From: Microcoleaceae cyanobacterium UBA11344
GTDB taxonomy: Bacteria > Cyanobacteriota > Cyanobacteriia > Cyanobacteriales > Microcoleaceae
Reading direction: 5' to 3'
Length of the DNA: 7,215 bases
Assembly: GCA_003483675.1 (NCBI GenBank)
Contig: DMYK01000637.1
Location: 4,067 to 11,281, forward strand
Both the position numbers and the translations under genes were made by a program. The notes under the pieces are model-generated. The model was not told the origin of the DNA. It ran no database searches and saw nothing but the letters and a program-made list of their open reading frames with translations. Shown piece after piece: positions 5,637 through 7,215 of the stretch; position 1 is the stretch's first letter; every line of letters starts with the position of its first letter.

Positions 5637-6761
5637 TCAATACAATTCATACTTAAGCAAAGTACAAGGAATCGAGCCATTGAAAACAGGAATTCGCTTT
5701 GATGTTCTCAGTCCAACTTGTTTCCCCAACTCCTTATTTCCAGTCAAAATAAACGCATTCCAACCTTTAAAACGCTGCTTGAAAATATCGCCTAACATTT
5801 TATAAAGTTCTCCCAATTCGCTAGCATCCCCCAGCCTTTCTCCGTAGGGAGGATTGCAAATCAGAACGCCGCTGTCTGCGGGTGGTTCCAACTCCGATAA
5901 CTCGGTTTGAGCAAACTTGATCTTACCTGAAAGACCGGCTTGTTGTGCATTCGAGCGAGCTTGGGTTAACATATCGGAATCTCGATCGCACCCTACAACT
6001 ACTTGCTTAAGTTCAGGTAATTCGCTGTTTTCTGCTTCGGCCCATAATTTGTCCCATAAAGGTTCGTCAAAATCCCGCCAAGTCATAAACCCAAACTTTT
6101 CTCGAAACAATCCAGGCGCAATATTCAAAGCCTTTAAACTCGCTTCCAAAGGCAAGGTTCCCGAACCACACATGGGGTCTAAAAAAGGTAAATCTGGTGT
6201 CCATTCTGCCATGTCCAACAAAGCAGCGGCTAGGGTTTCTTTTAAGGGAGCCATCCCCACTGCGGGCCGATATCCCCGCCGGTGCAAACTGCCGCCAGAA
6301 CTGTCTAAACTTAAAATACCTCTATCTCGATGAATGTGAATGTTAATTAGCAAATCGGGATGCTCGACATCAACATTAGAACGCTTGTTAAATTGATTTC
6401 GCTGTTGGTCGGCGATCGCATTTTTTACCTGCAAAGCTGTAAAGTGAGTGTGGTTCAAGTTTTCGTTGCCGCCGGTACAGTTTACGGCTAAAGTATTGTC
6501 AGCATCTAAGTATTCATCCCAAGGGATTTTTTGCACTTCGCGGTACAGCATATCTGAGTTGTAACACCGGAATTCGGCGATCGGCATTAGCACTCGAAAA
6601 ATTGTTCTAGACCACAGATTTACGCGGTATAATAAAGTGCGATCGCCCGCGAAGTACACCCCAGTAAAATCTGGCTTAACATCCTGTGCTCCCAATCGTT
6701 CTAATTCTTGGGCGGCAATAGTTTCTAATCCGCGAGCAACTGTAGCAAAGTATTGATTCAT
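5637..6761 (-). CDS. rlmL: THUMP-domain 23S rRNA guanine-N2 methyltransferase, RlmL/YpsC type
   Basis: This is a 374-residue class I RNA methyltransferase predicted to make m2G in 23S rRNA; in E. coli, RlmL acts at G2445. The N-terminal part (ATVARGLETIAAQELERLGA) and the region to about residue 155 form the ferredoxin-like plus THUMP RNA-binding module. LHRRGYR at 159-165 leads into the catalytic domain, with SAM motif LDPMCGSGTL at 194-203, the acidic GCDRD at 257-261 and the catalytic NPPYGERLG at 303-311. E. coli RlmL is about 700 residues because it is fused to RlmK; this protein ends after the RlmL half, as in B. subtilis YpsC. The start ATG at 6761 lines up with the family N-terminus, but no Shine-Dalgarno precedes it: a heptamer array ends two bases upstream. 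Two HIP1 octamers lie within the gene. It has its own leader downstream of a terminator. The exact target base is inferred from family membership. Confidence 0.93.
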   Translation of the reverse strand: MNQYFATVARGLETIAAQELERLGAQDVKPDFTGVYFAGDRTLLYRVNLWSRTIFRVLMPIAEFRCYNSDMLYREVQKIPWDEYLDADNTLAVNCTGGNENLNHTHFTALQVKNAIADQQRNQFNKRSNVDVEHPDLLINIHIHRDRGILSLDSSGGSLHRRGYRPAVGMAPLKETLAAALLDMAEWTPDLPFLDPMCGSGTLPLEASLKALNIAPGLFREKFGFMTWRDFDEPLWDKLWAEAENSELPELKQVVVGCDRDSDMLTQARSNAQQAGLSGKIKFAQTELSELEPPADSGVLICNPPYGERLGDASELGELYKMLGDIFKQRFKGWNAFILTGNKELGKQVGLRTSKRIPVFNGSIPCTLLKYELY

Positions 6762-6763
6762 TA

Positions 6764-6805
6764 GGGAATGGGGAATGGGGAATGGGGAATGGGGAATTGG
6801 GAATT
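6764..6805. repeat. Heptanucleotide STRR array (GGGAATG)4(GGGAATT)2
   Basis: Four exact GGGAATG units (6764-6791) are followed by two GGGAATT variants (6792-6805), all in strict seven-base register. On the minus strand this is a CATTCCC/AATTCCC array that ends two bases before the rlmL start codon, so it forms the translation-initiation region. This matches the short tandemly repeated repetitive sequences of cyanobacteria. Confidence 0.9.
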
Positions 6806-6813
6806 ATTTTTAC

Positions 6814-6838
6814 TAACAACAGACAACTGACAACAGAC
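6814..6838. repeat. Second heptamer array (WGACAAC-type STRR)
   Basis: In seven-base steps the sequence reads TAACAAC, AGACAAC, TGACAAC and then AGAC. The units are less regular than in the neighbouring array, but the period is the same. The two arrays are separated by eight bases and together form a compound repeat in the rlmL leader. Confidence 0.6.
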
Positions 6839-6851
6839 GTACCGCCAACTC

Positions 6852-6857
6852 ACTATA
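6852..6857 (-). promoter_or_regulatory. Candidate -10 element (TATAGT on the minus strand) for rlmL
   Basis: On the minus strand TATAGT lies about 90 bases before the rlmL ATG and just downstream of the terminator at 6885-6908, a logical place for a promoter. No good -35 is seen at 16-18 bases. If it is used, both heptamer arrays are transcribed as 5' leader. Confidence 0.3.
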
Positions 6858-6884
6858 GTAGCTGGTTTTAATCCTAATTATCAC

Positions 6885-6908
6885 AAAAAAACTCTACCTT
6901 AAGGTAGA
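6885..6908 (-). terminator. Rho-independent terminator for the gene(s) at the right edge
   Basis: Read on the minus strand, TCTACC-TTAA-GGTAGA (6908-6893) forms a six-base-pair stem with a four-base loop. It is followed by G and seven T (6891-6885). This is a compact intrinsic terminator that separates transcription coming from the right edge from the rlmL gene. Confidence 0.7.
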
Positions 6909-7049
6909 TGCCTGGGTTCCCCAAAATTTATAGCTTGTAGAACAGCTTTGTCAGCAAGCGATCGCAACCACTGCTAGAACATCAGCCTTAGAATTCATTG
7001 GGTACCAGTGTCTCATCATGTGGAAATCTCCTGTGAAGTAGGCAATTAA

Positions 7050-7215
7050 TTATCTCAATCCTGTTACTTGAATCGGTTCTGCGTTTGTGGCAATTGGTTC
7101 CACTAACGACAGCCCGATCGCCCGCAGTTCCACCCGCTCAAACCGAGGATTCCACTCTCCCCACATTTTGTCTATCAAGTATTTCTGTATGTCCTCCGTC
7201 AATAAAATTTTCATC
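7050..7215 (-). CDS. C-terminal part of an unrecognised protein (runs off or begins at the right edge)
   Basis: A minus-strand frame is open from the right edge to a TAA at 7050-7052. It includes an ATG at 7212-7214, so what is visible is 54 residues beginning MKILLTEDIQKYL and ending EPIQVTGLR. The composition is normal for a soluble protein, with a charged segment (MWGEWNPRFERVELR) and no membrane span. The intrinsic terminator about 140 bases downstream suggests a real transcription unit. I do not recognise the family. Because the ATG sits one base from the edge, I cannot tell whether it is the true start of a tiny protein or, more likely, an internal Met near the end of a longer one. Confidence 0.5.
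   Translation of the reverse strand, partial: MKILLTEDIQKYLIDKMWGEWNPRFERVELRAIGLSLVEPIATNAEPIQVTGLR

Noticed and set aside
5917..6333. 138-codon plus-strand frame
   Set aside because: It is antisense to the catalytic domain of rlmL, has a Ser/Pro/Lys-rich composition with no recognisable domain, and is best explained as a shadow.
4611..6761. A restriction-modification or defence cluster formed by the two methyltransferase genes
   Set aside because: One is a DNA methyltransferase and the other a conserved rRNA methyltransferase. They are separately transcribed, and no nuclease, helicase or specificity subunit is present.
6764..6838. Possible CRISPR array
   Set aside because: The repeats are seven-base tandem units without unique spacers, which is the STRR pattern.

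Overview
This is a 7.2 kb chromosomal segment from a filamentous, Microcoleus/Oscillatoria-like cyanobacterium. The assignment is an inference from seven copies of the HIP1 octamer GCGATCGC (starting at 472, 1301, 1794, 1857, 6412, 6639 and 6958), heptanucleotide tandem repeats (STRR type) between genes, a cyanobacterial style of MutS, and AT-rich spacers full of imperfect palindromes.

Layout from left to right: (1) mutS on the minus strand, 856 codons present and running off the left edge; (2) a 560-base divergent spacer with two separate imperfect inverted repeats, the second carrying a TTTGAGA heptamer array; (3) a membrane-anchored prohibitin/SPFH gene on the plus strand, whose true start is most likely the TTG at 3130; (4) a 139-residue cytosolic cyclophilin on the plus strand, followed by a strong hairpin; (5) a convergent minus-strand DNA adenine methyltransferase closely resembling E. 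coli YhdJ, with no restriction enzyme beside it; (6) a spacer with a 90-base MITE-like element bounded by AGGACTTACGCA inverted repeats; (7) a minus-strand stand-alone RlmL/YpsC-type THUMP-domain rRNA guanine methyltransferase, with a six-unit heptamer array ending two bases before its start codon; (8) a minus-strand intrinsic terminator, a doubtful 22-codon ORF, and the 3' end of an unrecognised minus-strand gene at the right edge.

The genes are mostly unrelated housekeeping or maintenance functions: mismatch repair, membrane quality control, protein folding, DNA methylation and rRNA methylation. Each appears to be its own transcription unit. I do not see a multi-gene defence or biosynthetic system. 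The points most worth a second look are the solitary YhdJ-like methyltransferase, the MITE-like insertion between the two methyltransferase genes, the two structured repeats in the mutS/prohibitin spacer, and the heptamer arrays that occupy the rlmL leader.
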